In this document: in pieces, positions 56,602 to 64,000 of the stretch | How positions within the stretch are numbered: the first letter of the stretch is position 1 | Layout: the number at the start of each line of letters is the position of its first letter | Made by a program: the position numbers and the translations under genes | Notes under the pieces: model-generated | What the model was told of the DNA's origin: nothing | The model's input: only the letters and a program-made list of their open reading frames with translations | Databases searched by the model: none | Assembly: GCF_900079725.1 (NCBI RefSeq) | Contig: NZ_LT599032.1 | Coordinates: 1,518,209-1,582,208 of the forward strand | Length of the DNA: 64,000 nt | Source: an uncultured Dysgonomonas sp. | GTDB lineage: Bacteria; Bacteroidota; Bacteroidia; Bacteroidales; Dysgonomonadaceae | Direction of reading: 5' to 3'

Positions 56602-56789
56602 TTTATTATCTTTTTTGTTTCAGCATCCATTGATAACTTTTTGGTACGTCATATAGAAGATCTAATTCATATTATTTTTAGATATAAAATAGAAAACTTT
56701 TTTGAGATAGCAATTATATCAAGTAATAAACATAGAAAAAACTTTTGTGTAGAAAGAATCCTCTGTACAACAAACAAATTATGATACAT

Positions 56790-57257
56790 TTATCTAAACT
56801 GGCTCATTATTGAATATAAAATATTATTTGAGTTTTGCTCTCTTTTCCTCTTTAATGGAGTTAAATCTTGGGAATACAATAATTCTTTCAGTTGTTTTTT
56901 ATCATAAGCTACATATGCATATTCCTTCTCATTTATAGCCATTGCCGTTGCTATTTGATGATCATTCCGATGCTCGCCAAGTGATACCAATCGAGGGAAT
57001 ATAATTATAGGCTTTTCATAATCTATAGCAGTCAGAATGCTGCCCATTCCCGCATGGCTGACAATCAATCTAGCTTTTTGTACAATTTCATTAAATTCAT
57101 CAGGTGAAATAAAATTTACAATCTTAAAATTCTGAGGTGAGTAATTACCATTCAATGCCTGCACAACAAAGGTTTCATCTATTCCCCCTGCAAGTTCATC
57201 AACTATTTTAATGAAGCGATCAAATGGTATCTGTGTCCCAACTGTAACAAATATCAT
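56790..57257 (-). CDS. Glycosyltransferase, PssE/Alg13-like (catalytic half)
   Basis: About 155 residues from the ATG at 57257. The frame opens upstream at a TTG (57272), but MIFVTVGTQIPFDRFIKIVD is the standard Alg13 start. VSHAGMGSILTAIDYEKPII is the donor-binding motif, with FPRLVSLGEHRNDHQIATAM following. It pairs with the Alg14-like product of the upstream gene; together they form one UDP-sugar-dependent transferase. The likely role is an early step of polysaccharide assembly on an undecaprenyl carrier. Confidence 0.9.
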   Translation of the reverse strand: MIFVTVGTQIPFDRFIKIVDELAGGIDETFVVQALNGNYSPQNFKIVNFISPDEFNEIVQKARLIVSHAGMGSILTAIDYEKPIIIFPRLVSLGEHRNDHQIATAMAINEKEYAYVAYDKKQLKELLYSQDLTPLKRKREQNSNNILYSIMSQFR

Positions 57258-57268
57258 AACTCTAATTT

Positions 57269-57754
57269 TCAATCAAAAACATTTCCTTTATATAAAACCT
57301 TGTCTGATGCTAACTCCTGCCATTGAGTATAAGCTTGTGTTACAAATTTTGATGCGATACGACCACTCAATGACAATCCTTGAATATTGGCAACACTATC
57401 TACCCAAAAAGTTTTTATCCCAAATAGTTTTGCTGCAAACAATGTAATTAATCCAGGAGCCGCACCTGTTGTTATAACAGCGCAGGGTTTCTCTTTGCGC
57501 AGAATCTTTATTGCCTGAAAAAAGACAGGTACAACTTTATACGCATTCCAACGACTAAAATCATCTATTGAATAAAATCTATTGCCTTCGACCATTATAG
57601 CACATTTGGGGTGTGTAGATACATATACTATTTCAATATCATTGAAAGTTTGTGGTACTATGCACAATAATTGTTTCCAATGTCCACCGATAGAGGCTAT
57701 GGCTAGTATTTTCTTAATTGGAGTTTTCATTCTCGTTTTTACATTCTTTTCCAT
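57269..57754 (-). CDS. Glycosyltransferase, PssD/Alg14-like (acceptor half)
   Basis: A 161-residue protein with the Alg14/PssD layout: ILAIASIGGHWKQLLCIVP (GGH motif), VITTGAAPGLITLFAAKLFG and KTFWVDSVANIQGLSLSGR. A Met at residue 9 (57730) is an alternative start. The gene overlaps the end of the upstream glycosyltransferase gene by about 40 bases, and its stop overlaps nothing. It would anchor the Alg13-like catalytic partner to the membrane. Confidence 0.88.
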   Translation of the reverse strand: MEKNVKTRMKTPIKKILAIASIGGHWKQLLCIVPQTFNDIEIVYVSTHPKCAIMVEGNRFYSIDDFSRWNAYKVVPVFFQAIKILRKEKPCAVITTGAAPGLITLFAAKLFGIKTFWVDSVANIQGLSLSGRIASKFVTQAYTQWQELASDKVLYKGNVFD

Positions 57755-58736
57755 TAATTTTCTCTAATACTTGCATCGCCATTTTACACCATTTCTCATT
57801 CCTCTCTATTTTCAATATTCGAACTTCATTTTGAAGCCTATCAATATCATTCAAAGCTTTTTTTATTCCATTAGTGATGGAATCCGCATCAAGTGTTTCC
57901 ACATAGACAGCCCCCTTGTAAAACATATCGCGTAGTAATTGGGTATCAGAGAGTACCATTGGCATTTCTAATCCGGTAGCTTCGTTTGCAACACTCAATT
58001 GAATATGATCTTCTGTTGTAAGCCCCATAATCAGGTCTGACTGTCTAAATACGATTTCATATTCTTCTAAAGGTAAAAAGCCAATTAAACTTACATTATC
58101 TGGTATTTTATTATAATCGAACAGAGAAATACCTCTCTCCTTCGGGCCTGATATCAGAATATGAATGTCCGGAATCTGCCTGGCGGCTTCAAACACAACC
58201 TCTAAAGGTTCATCCTTTGAAAATCCACAAGGCATTAATACTTGACTTGTATACTTGCTCTCCTTTTTCGGCAGTGGAGTATCAATATTTTTTTCAGCAG
58301 GTTTATCTTCTAAAATAATAGTTTTTTCTGCATTTAACCCCATATCAATGGCAATACCTCGAATTACAGTATTGTGAACCACAATGATATCGCTCTTATT
58401 TAATAAATCCGGATCAAAATATTTCTTCCACTTCCCAAAAAAGACACCATTATGACAATCCGAAATTATAATTACTTCCTTGTTAAAATATTTCTTATAA
58501 AATAGCAATAAATTCAACAGAAAAATTGGAGGCAATTGTATCCATACGGTTTTAGGCTTTTCTTTACATAGAATTACAAAGGTCTTTATACTTTTTATTA
58601 TATAGTCCAATACTCTGAAATACTTATTTTTGAAACAAGAGGTAATATGTTTACAATTATAATCAAAGTATGATTGCATCGAAACAGCTCTTCGTTGAAA
58701 TTTAATCCACGCAAAATAAATATTCTGTTTTTCCAT
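57714..58736 (-). CDS. GT-B-type glycosyltransferase, unknown specificity
   Basis: A 340-residue protein. The N-terminal domain has FVILCKEKPKTVWIQLPPIFLLNLLLF; the C-terminal part has GPKERGISLFDYNKIPDNVSLIGFL and the donor-binding EATGLEMPMVLSDTQLL. This resembles GT4-like enzymes but lacks a perfect E(x)7E motif. It is adjacent (0 bases) to the polymerase-like gene upstream, so both are in one transcript. Substrate unknown. Confidence 0.78.
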   Translation of the reverse strand: MEKQNIYFAWIKFQRRAVSMQSYFDYNCKHITSCFKNKYFRVLDYIIKSIKTFVILCKEKPKTVWIQLPPIFLLNLLLFYKKYFNKEVIIISDCHNGVFFGKWKKYFDPDLLNKSDIIVVHNTVIRGIAIDMGLNAEKTIILEDKPAEKNIDTPLPKKESKYTSQVLMPCGFSKDEPLEVVFEAARQIPDIHILISGPKERGISLFDYNKIPDNVSLIGFLPLEEYEIVFRQSDLIMGLTTEDHIQLSVANEATGLEMPMVLSDTQLLRDMFYKGAVYVETLDADSITNGIKKALNDIDRLQNEVRILKIERNEKWCKMAMQVLEKINGKECKNENENSN

Positions 58737-59888
58737 TTAATATGGTCTGTAAAAATTATCGTTAAAGATTGAATAATAAGGGAAGTACATTTCTAAATAA
58801 CCACTGAAAAAGAGGGTATAGGAACGAAACAATATATAAAAAGTGAAAATATATGGAAATGCAAATTTATATTTTGGATATTTTTCCCTACCATACACAA
58901 TAAAAGCTGAGAACAAAACAGGAAATGCAAACATAAAATAGTTTTGCATCCTTTTTAATCCCAACATTTCATCACTAGAAAAAAGAATACCAATTATCAC
59001 AAAAACAAAATAAATATTGTAAATAAATCCATAATTAATTTCACCTTCTTTTTTTGAGAGATCTTTAGCCATCTTTCCAAAAGGTATAAGGGTGATTATA
59101 AATATAATCGAATTAAAGAAAGTTGATGCACCCTTTACAAACGATTCTCCACCTTTCGCTGCTATATCATATTCAAAATAATGTTCATATTTAGTCGCTA
59201 CATTCTCCCCACCCAATATATCCACATAAAGACTTAATGGCATAAGCAACTCTTGGACCTTATTGAGCTGGGCGATAATCAATGCTGCTAGAGAAATAGT
59301 AACTGCAAGCATTGTCGGAATACTTCTAAAGAAAATCAGAAAATACACAGGAATAAATACCAATGCTGATTTATGTATACTCACAGCCAGAAGAGTGCAT
59401 ATGATTATACGCATATATTTTCTGTCAGAGAAGCTACACAATCCCATCATAATAAAGGCAACTGCAATTCCCATACGAACCGGGAAAAATTGAGTACTGA
59501 ACATAATCAATACGAAAACATATATAGGAGTCTTAGAGTTTGTTTGAGCAAACTTCATGTATACAACTAGTATAAACAAGTTGGTAAGCAGCAAAAATAC
59601 AGTATAATTACCTCCAAGGTTCCTGACCAATGCATTAATGAACATATACCCTGGCTCCATTACAGCCACGCTATGAGTATAAGAAAATATATTATTCCAG
59701 TCTGCTGACTTAAACGTTTCATAATATAGTTCCCAATCGGTACCGGTTTCCCATCGCAAGCCTCTAAAAAGCGTAAAAATGACCACAAAGAAGAATAGTA
59801 TTTTCTTTTTTGTATAAGAATCAACATTTTCCTTCTCTTTACAAATGGAAAGGAATAAAAGTGTATATAATAATATATATATAAGCAT
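58737..59888 (-). CDS. EpsG-family O-antigen/exopolysaccharide polymerase-like protein
   Basis: A 383-residue membrane protein with about 10-11 spans. WETGTDWELYYETFKSADWN near residue 45 and GGNYTVFLLLTNLFILVVY are typical of EpsG/Wzy-like proteins. HKSALVFIPVYFLIFF carries the conserved His after the VSIHKSAL pattern. It would join repeat units in the periplasm. No Wzx flippase is in the window; it would be expected further upstream, beyond 64 kb. Confidence 0.85.
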   Translation of the reverse strand: MLIYILLYTLLFLSICKEKENVDSYTKKKILFFFVVIFTLFRGLRWETGTDWELYYETFKSADWNNIFSYTHSVAVMEPGYMFINALVRNLGGNYTVFLLLTNLFILVVYMKFAQTNSKTPIYVFVLIMFSTQFFPVRMGIAVAFIMMGLCSFSDRKYMRIIICTLLAVSIHKSALVFIPVYFLIFFRSIPTMLAVTISLAALIIAQLNKVQELLMPLSLYVDILGGENVATKYEHYFEYDIAAKGGESFVKGASTFFNSIIFIITLIPFGKMAKDLSKKEGEINYGFIYNIYFVFVIIGILFSSDEMLGLKRMQNYFMFAFPVLFSAFIVYGREKYPKYKFAFPYIFTFYILFRSYTLFFSGYLEMYFPYYSIFNDNFYRPY

Positions 59889-59961
59889 TTAATAAACTAT
59901 AAAACAGTATTTCATATCTGGTAAAGTCTATTTAAGACAGAACCAAGCATTCAGGTCCATT

Positions 59962-61053
59962 CTAAAATTCAATCTTTTTTATCAAGTAAGATTTTACTGC
60001 CTCTAAATACCCCTTCCCCCATTTTAGGTCAGGTTCCATATAATTCCCCTCCCCCCATTCATTCCATGATTTTAATATTACCAGCTTATTCTCCTTTTCC
60101 TCAACAACATCGAATACTTTTTTAACATGTTTTTGAAATAATTGCGGAGTAGATTTATGCAATACAATAGCTCTTTTTGCACTTCTTGGTGAATGATCCC
60201 AATTTGGTAAAATAAATGGGATTACATCCTCCTGTTTGTCTATATCTCTTGTAAACCCATCTATTACAGATGAATAATTGACAACAATAGGAACATTAAA
60301 CAACCGCCGAGCAACTTTACGAATAAATGTCACTATCTTCGACTTATAGATCATTCTGCTACTGGGATTTATAGTTACGGCGTCAAATCCTAGCTGCTTC
60401 AGTGCTAAATATTCATCCTCATTATAAGCATTGGCAACAAAATAAAACTTTTCGCCGACATTGTTCTTTTTCAGTAAAGCATTCCATTGTTTGATAAAAT
60501 CGGAAACTCCGGGAAACTGAAGCGGCTTATAGATCAAAAAGAAAGGATTACCATCTACTCGAATATACCTTTTATCCTGAAATGCAGGGAGTAATTCATA
60601 AAAATGATCTTCATTATCTTTCTCTCCCGGATATTTTTGTTCTATAAGAGTTCTATTTTCCCCAGCTTCTCTATTCCATACTTTAGCTTGCCAAGACTCA
60701 TTTGCCCAACCTAAGCAAAAAGGAAAATCTGGTTTACCTGAAGATACTACTTCATTGAAGGGCATTTCCAATAACCTTTTACCATCTCCAAACCAATAAT
60801 GCCAGTAACAAAAGCCCTCTATACCTGCTTCTTTTGCGAGTTTTGCCTGCTCTTCCCGAACTTCCGGAATCCGTAAATCATAATATCCCAAATCGGCAGG
60901 AACCAGAGGCTGATAATGACCTTTGAACAATGGCCGGGCTTTTCCGACATTTGTCCACTCTGTAAAACCTTTCCCCCACCATTCATCATTCTCTGGTATG
61001 GGGTGAAACTGTGGTAAATAGTACGCTATTACTCGTGCTTTATTACTCTCCAT
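59962..61053 (-). CDS. WbsX-type GH99-like protein
   Basis: A 363-residue protein starting ARVIAYYLPQFHPIPENDEWWG, with GFTEWTNVGKARPLFKGHYQ, GIEGFCYWHYWFGDGK and SWNEWGEGNYMEPD. These are the signatures of WbsX/GH99-like proteins found in many LPS and capsule clusters. Whether they transfer or cleave sugars is not established. Its start overlaps the stop of the pyruvyltransferase by about 11 bases. Function is inferred from context. Confidence 0.88.
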   Translation of the reverse strand: MESNKARVIAYYLPQFHPIPENDEWWGKGFTEWTNVGKARPLFKGHYQPLVPADLGYYDLRIPEVREEQAKLAKEAGIEGFCYWHYWFGDGKRLLEMPFNEVVSSGKPDFPFCLGWANESWQAKVWNREAGENRTLIEQKYPGEKDNEDHFYELLPAFQDKRYIRVDGNPFFLIYKPLQFPGVSDFIKQWNALLKKNNVGEKFYFVANAYNEDEYLALKQLGFDAVTINPSSRMIYKSKIVTFIRKVARRLFNVPIVVNYSSVIDGFTRDIDKQEDVIPFILPNWDHSPRSAKRAIVLHKSTPQLFQKHVKKVFDVVEEKENKLVILKSWNEWGEGNYMEPDLKWGKGYLEAVKSYLIKKIEF

Positions 61054-62215
61054 CTATATTATTTAGTTTTTCCTTTATTTCATTTCGCCGCTCATAAAAG
61101 CTTACTATTTCAGACAATAGTAAAGCAATATTTTCTCTCTCTAAATCGACAATATCAACAATATATTTATCAAGCCCATACTGATTGAAAGCATATTTAA
61201 ATTTATAACTATACGCTAACCCCAAAACAGGTGTCTGTGTATATATAGCAGCAAAACAAGCATGCATTCTTGTACCAATAAAAAAATCAAATTGTGAAAT
61301 CATATATTTTGTTTGTGGAGAAGTCAATTTTTTATCCACAAGATAAACACCTTTCTTATTCTTCAGTGAATGATATACTGCTTTGTTGGCCTCCAAATCA
61401 TCATTATTCGTTTCTGGAGTTATATAATTATATGAATGAGATACTAAATAAACAGGTATATTTTTCTCTTGAAACATATTTATTATTTTTTCAATAAAGA
61501 ATGGATAATTATCAAACTTATTTGATAAAGCGCGGAATTTATTTGAATATGCCAATCCACTCACATTCAGCCCAACAGATTTAGGTAATATTTCCAAATC
61601 ATCAATTTTCTCAGGTTGCATATAATATGAAAGATCTTTACACAATTCATACTGTACCCCCATCTTATCTAACTCTTGTTTAAAAGCTAAATCTCGCACA
61701 TATACTTTCGAAGAATATTTCAATATTCTTTCTGCTAATTTATAATTAGAAGGAGTGCTAAAAGGACCGAGAGTTTGTGGCAATTCTATCAGTGGAATCT
61801 TACATATCATTGCTAAATTTGTATCCATCAGCCTTGATTTAAATGTTTTAGTACCATATATATCCGAAAAGCCATCACCACCGTTTATAGCAGCCACATA
61901 TTCTGTTCTTTTTAAGATATCACTTAATCTTCCAAAAGGAGTTTTCTTTTTAAATAAAGAAATAAACCAATAATATAAAAAGAAAATATGTACAGTTTCT
62001 ACGTCAAAAATATCACCTCCTATTTTCACCTGCTGGACTACAGACTTTTTATTCCTATATCTCCAAAGATTTCTAAAAAAATTAATTTTTATAATTTTAT
62101 AATCAGACAACTGCTTCTCTATATTTAGAAAAGAAAACGCCCCATAGCCTAAAGCGGCAGTTCCTAGATTGTTATCATCTAAAATCAGTCCTGAAATAAT
62201 TACATAGTCTTTCAT
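61043..62215 (-). CDS. Polysaccharide pyruvyl transferase-family protein
   Basis: A 390-residue protein. GLILDDNNLGTAALGYGAFS at the start, INGGDGFSDIYGTKTFKSR with the family glycine motif, and FFIGTRMHACFAAIYTQTPV with RMH near residue 315 are family signatures. The family includes enzymes that add pyruvate ketals to sugars (CsaB-like), but many members have other roles. It fits a charged surface polysaccharide. Confidence 0.87.
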   Translation of the reverse strand: MKDYVIISGLILDDNNLGTAALGYGAFSFLNIEKQLSDYKIIKINFFRNLWRYRNKKSVVQQVKIGGDIFDVETVHIFFLYYWFISLFKKKTPFGRLSDILKRTEYVAAINGGDGFSDIYGTKTFKSRLMDTNLAMICKIPLIELPQTLGPFSTPSNYKLAERILKYSSKVYVRDLAFKQELDKMGVQYELCKDLSYYMQPEKIDDLEILPKSVGLNVSGLAYSNKFRALSNKFDNYPFFIEKIINMFQEKNIPVYLVSHSYNYITPETNNDDLEANKAVYHSLKNKKGVYLVDKKLTSPQTKYMISQFDFFIGTRMHACFAAIYTQTPVLGLAYSYKFKYAFNQYGLDKYIVDIVDLERENIALLLSEIVSFYERRNEIKEKLNNIDGE

Positions 62216-62224
62216 TATATTATT

Positions 62225-63946
62225 CTATTTCTTTAATATACTTTTTAATATATCAATACCTTTTTCACCTATCACTTTGCGTAATAAAGCTTTTGGACCG
62301 TCCTCCTGTTTGTTATTTGCAATAATTGATTTTAACACTTTTGATTCATCTTCTGCAGTTGTAAATATCTCAAAAACAATTGACTGGTCAGATTCATTTA
62401 TAAATTTATCTTTCAGTTGTATAAATTCATGTTTATTTCTTGCAGACAGATATTTAAAGCCATTTGCTTCTGTCCACCCTTTAGCATTATTGTAATGTCC
62501 AACTGCAGCAATATACGGATTTGCGTCCGTTCCCTCAATCTCAGATAACTTAAATTCCACCCCACAGCCATTATTTACCAAGAGAATACGAATATTGTTC
62601 TTCAAATGACGAATACCTAATGAATTCATATCATAAAAGAAACTCAAATCGCCAATAACCATAAAGCATAACCTATCAGTAGATACACTTTGGCCTAACA
62701 AGACCGACATACATCCATCAATGCCAAAAGCAGCAACGTTTGAGTAGCAAGTTATTGACGAATCAAGAGAGAAAAAACTCCAAACTCGTAAGCTATTCAA
62801 TATCGCAAAATTTAAAAAGCTATTTTTAGGTATTTCATTATGTAGCTGCTGTGCTAAATATGCATTAGAAAAAGGTAAATCTTCAGGTATTGAAATTGAC
62901 ATTTCTAATTCTTTCCATTGGTCATAATAAGAGTGCTGAACAGTATCCTTTCCTCCTAACCGGGAAAAAAACAAATCAAAAGGACACTCGAATATTTTGG
63001 TCAGTTTATCATAGGTATCAACAACCTTTCCATCTTCACTAACACGCCAATGCTCAAAGTCAAATTGACTCCCCGCTGATAGTTTCCCATATAAGGGATA
63101 ATCACCAGTCTGCCCACCTATGGTTATTAATATATCAGGCTTATAGTTCTGTATAAAAACATTACTCGACATACTGGCTAAAAATAAATTAGCTGAGACA
63201 GCATATTGACCGTGATAGTTAGATAAATGATTGACATAAACAAAAGCATTATGAGTTTGAGTAAATATTTCTAATGCTGCAGTCTGTTTCTCAGTGAATG
63301 GACGATGCTCACCTATAACAATCATTATTTTTTTATCTTTTAATGATACATCCCACTCTTCCCACTCCATATATCGCTTGATTGTACGAACTTGTGGTAA
63401 TTTAGATACTGATATCTTTTTGATTTCCGAGTCCAACATCGGCACATTCAATTGCACAGGTCCAGGCACCCGATGAGATAATTCCAGAATTGCTTCATTA
63501 ACCAAACGCATACAATGCAACTCGTCGTGTTGATTTGAAACATATGGTAAAGCGAAGGTTTGTTTCACTGTATCTACAGGCAAAGATATCTGATTAGGTG
63601 CCTGCATATATTCCTGGTAAGTAAATCGTGGATGCTTTGATGCTGTTATTGCTAATATAGGAACATGTTTGTAAAATGCCTCAGTAAGTCCAGGAATATA
63701 ATTGCGCGTTGCCTGCGCACTCGTACATGATGTAGCAATTGGTACGCCCAGTTCCAAATACAAACCTATTGCGAAATACATCGCACTTCGTTCATCCACA
63801 ACAGAATAACAAGTAAAAAATGGATCACTCTGAACTCCTTGAACAATTGGTATATTTGTAGCCCCGGGACTTATTACAATATGCCTAATATTGTGCTGCT
63901 TAAGCAATGCCAATACTATTTGGGCGTTTTTTGCGATTGTATACAT
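62225..63946 (-). CDS. MenD-like thiamine diphosphate-dependent enzyme
   Basis: A 573-residue ThDP enzyme. The N-terminal domain has VVDERSAMYFAIGLYLELG with the catalytic Glu. The C-terminal domain has IGDLSFFYDMNSLGIRHLK, then VNNGCGVEF (the GD-to-NN ThDP motif). Order and motifs fit MenD. However, the MenD start SPGSRS is SPGATN here, and the loop SCTSAQATRNYIPGLTEAFY differs from the MenD consensus. No other menaquinone gene is near and it lies in a polysaccharide locus, so a nucleotide-sugar or decorating acid synthesis role is more likely than menaquinone. This is an inference. Confidence 0.75.
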   Translation of the reverse strand: MYTIAKNAQIVLALLKQHNIRHIVISPGATNIPIVQGVQSDPFFTCYSVVDERSAMYFAIGLYLELGVPIATSCTSAQATRNYIPGLTEAFYKHVPILAITASKHPRFTYQEYMQAPNQISLPVDTVKQTFALPYVSNQHDELHCMRLVNEAILELSHRVPGPVQLNVPMLDSEIKKISVSKLPQVRTIKRYMEWEEWDVSLKDKKIMIVIGEHRPFTEKQTAALEIFTQTHNAFVYVNHLSNYHGQYAVSANLFLASMSSNVFIQNYKPDILITIGGQTGDYPLYGKLSAGSQFDFEHWRVSEDGKVVDTYDKLTKIFECPFDLFFSRLGGKDTVQHSYYDQWKELEMSISIPEDLPFSNAYLAQQLHNEIPKNSFLNFAILNSLRVWSFFSLDSSITCYSNVAAFGIDGCMSVLLGQSVSTDRLCFMVIGDLSFFYDMNSLGIRHLKNNIRILLVNNGCGVEFKLSEIEGTDANPYIAAVGHYNNAKGWTEANGFKYLSARNKHEFIQLKDKFINESDQSIVFEIFTTAEDESKVLKSIIANNKQEDGPKALLRKVIGEKGIDILKSILKK

Positions 63947-63967
63947 AATATAATTTTATAATCTCAT

Positions 63968-64000
63968 TTATTTTATAGTATATCCTCCATCACAGATTAT
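63968..64000 (-). CDS. C-terminal tail of a short-chain dehydrogenase (partial)
   Basis: The last 11 codons read IICDGGYTIK and a TAA stop (63968-63970). DGGYT is the usual C-terminal motif of short-chain dehydrogenase/reductases. The rest lies beyond the window. It is 21 bases upstream of the ThDP enzyme's start, so the two may form one pathway. Confidence 0.6.
   Translation of the reverse strand: MICDGGYTIK

Overview
The window looks like chromosome of an AT-rich member of the Bacteroidales, plausibly Dysgonomonas-like. Supporting signs are a SusC-type TonB receptor, the fused LpxC/FabZ protein, Bacteroidetes-type promoters (TTTG then TAnnTTTG), a 57-residue Bacteroidetes histone-H1-like protein, DUF4251, DUF3822 and DUF4353 families, and few Shine-Dalgarno sites. 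The genus is an inference; no rRNA or tRNA gene is visible.

Left part (1-6.8 kb): a carbohydrate-uptake locus with a cut-off SusC receptor, an AraC regulator, an L-arabinose-isomerase-like enzyme, an ACS-family MFS transporter and a divergent GntR regulator. An identical 14-base motif lies just upstream of both the isomerase and the transporter and is a good candidate operator.

6.8-16 kb is decayed mobile DNA. It holds a Fic-like gene tail, a T4 gp32-like ssDNA-binding protein, an SbcD/gp47-like phosphoesterase cut by an intact IS21-family element, a gp36-like phage adaptor protein carrying CBM5/12-like repeats, a tyrosine integrase with one in-frame stop, and a few host-type genes (MarR, histone-like).

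16-37 kb is mostly housekeeping: a flavin-type oxidase, a secreted GH78 rhamnosidase, typA, the lipid A block lpxD-lpxC/fabZ-lpxA with an FkbM methyltransferase, purD, tcdA, an OPT transporter and several lipoproteins.

37-53 kb: a glutamate-synthase-type oxidoreductase, rsmD-DUF3822, a RecD-like helicase, a GH43 enzyme, an esterase, holA-amn with an HsdR_N protein, the sigma-54 regulator/lptE/TPR/secG run, an SLC13 permease and msrC.

53-64 kb is a surface-polysaccharide locus on the minus strand. It has rfbACDB for dTDP-L-rhamnose, an Alg13/Alg14-type split glycosyltransferase, another glycosyltransferase, an EpsG-like polymerase, a WbsX-type GH99-like protein, a pyruvyltransferase, a MenD-like ThDP enzyme and the tail of a short-chain dehydrogenase.

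The most interesting item is a 123-bp element present twice in inverted orientation (15656-15778 and 39257-39379; 120 of 123 positions identical by eye). Each copy has a conserved upstream palindrome, a Bacteroidetes promoter, about 70 transcribed bases and an intrinsic terminator, so it reads as a duplicated stand-alone small RNA gene.
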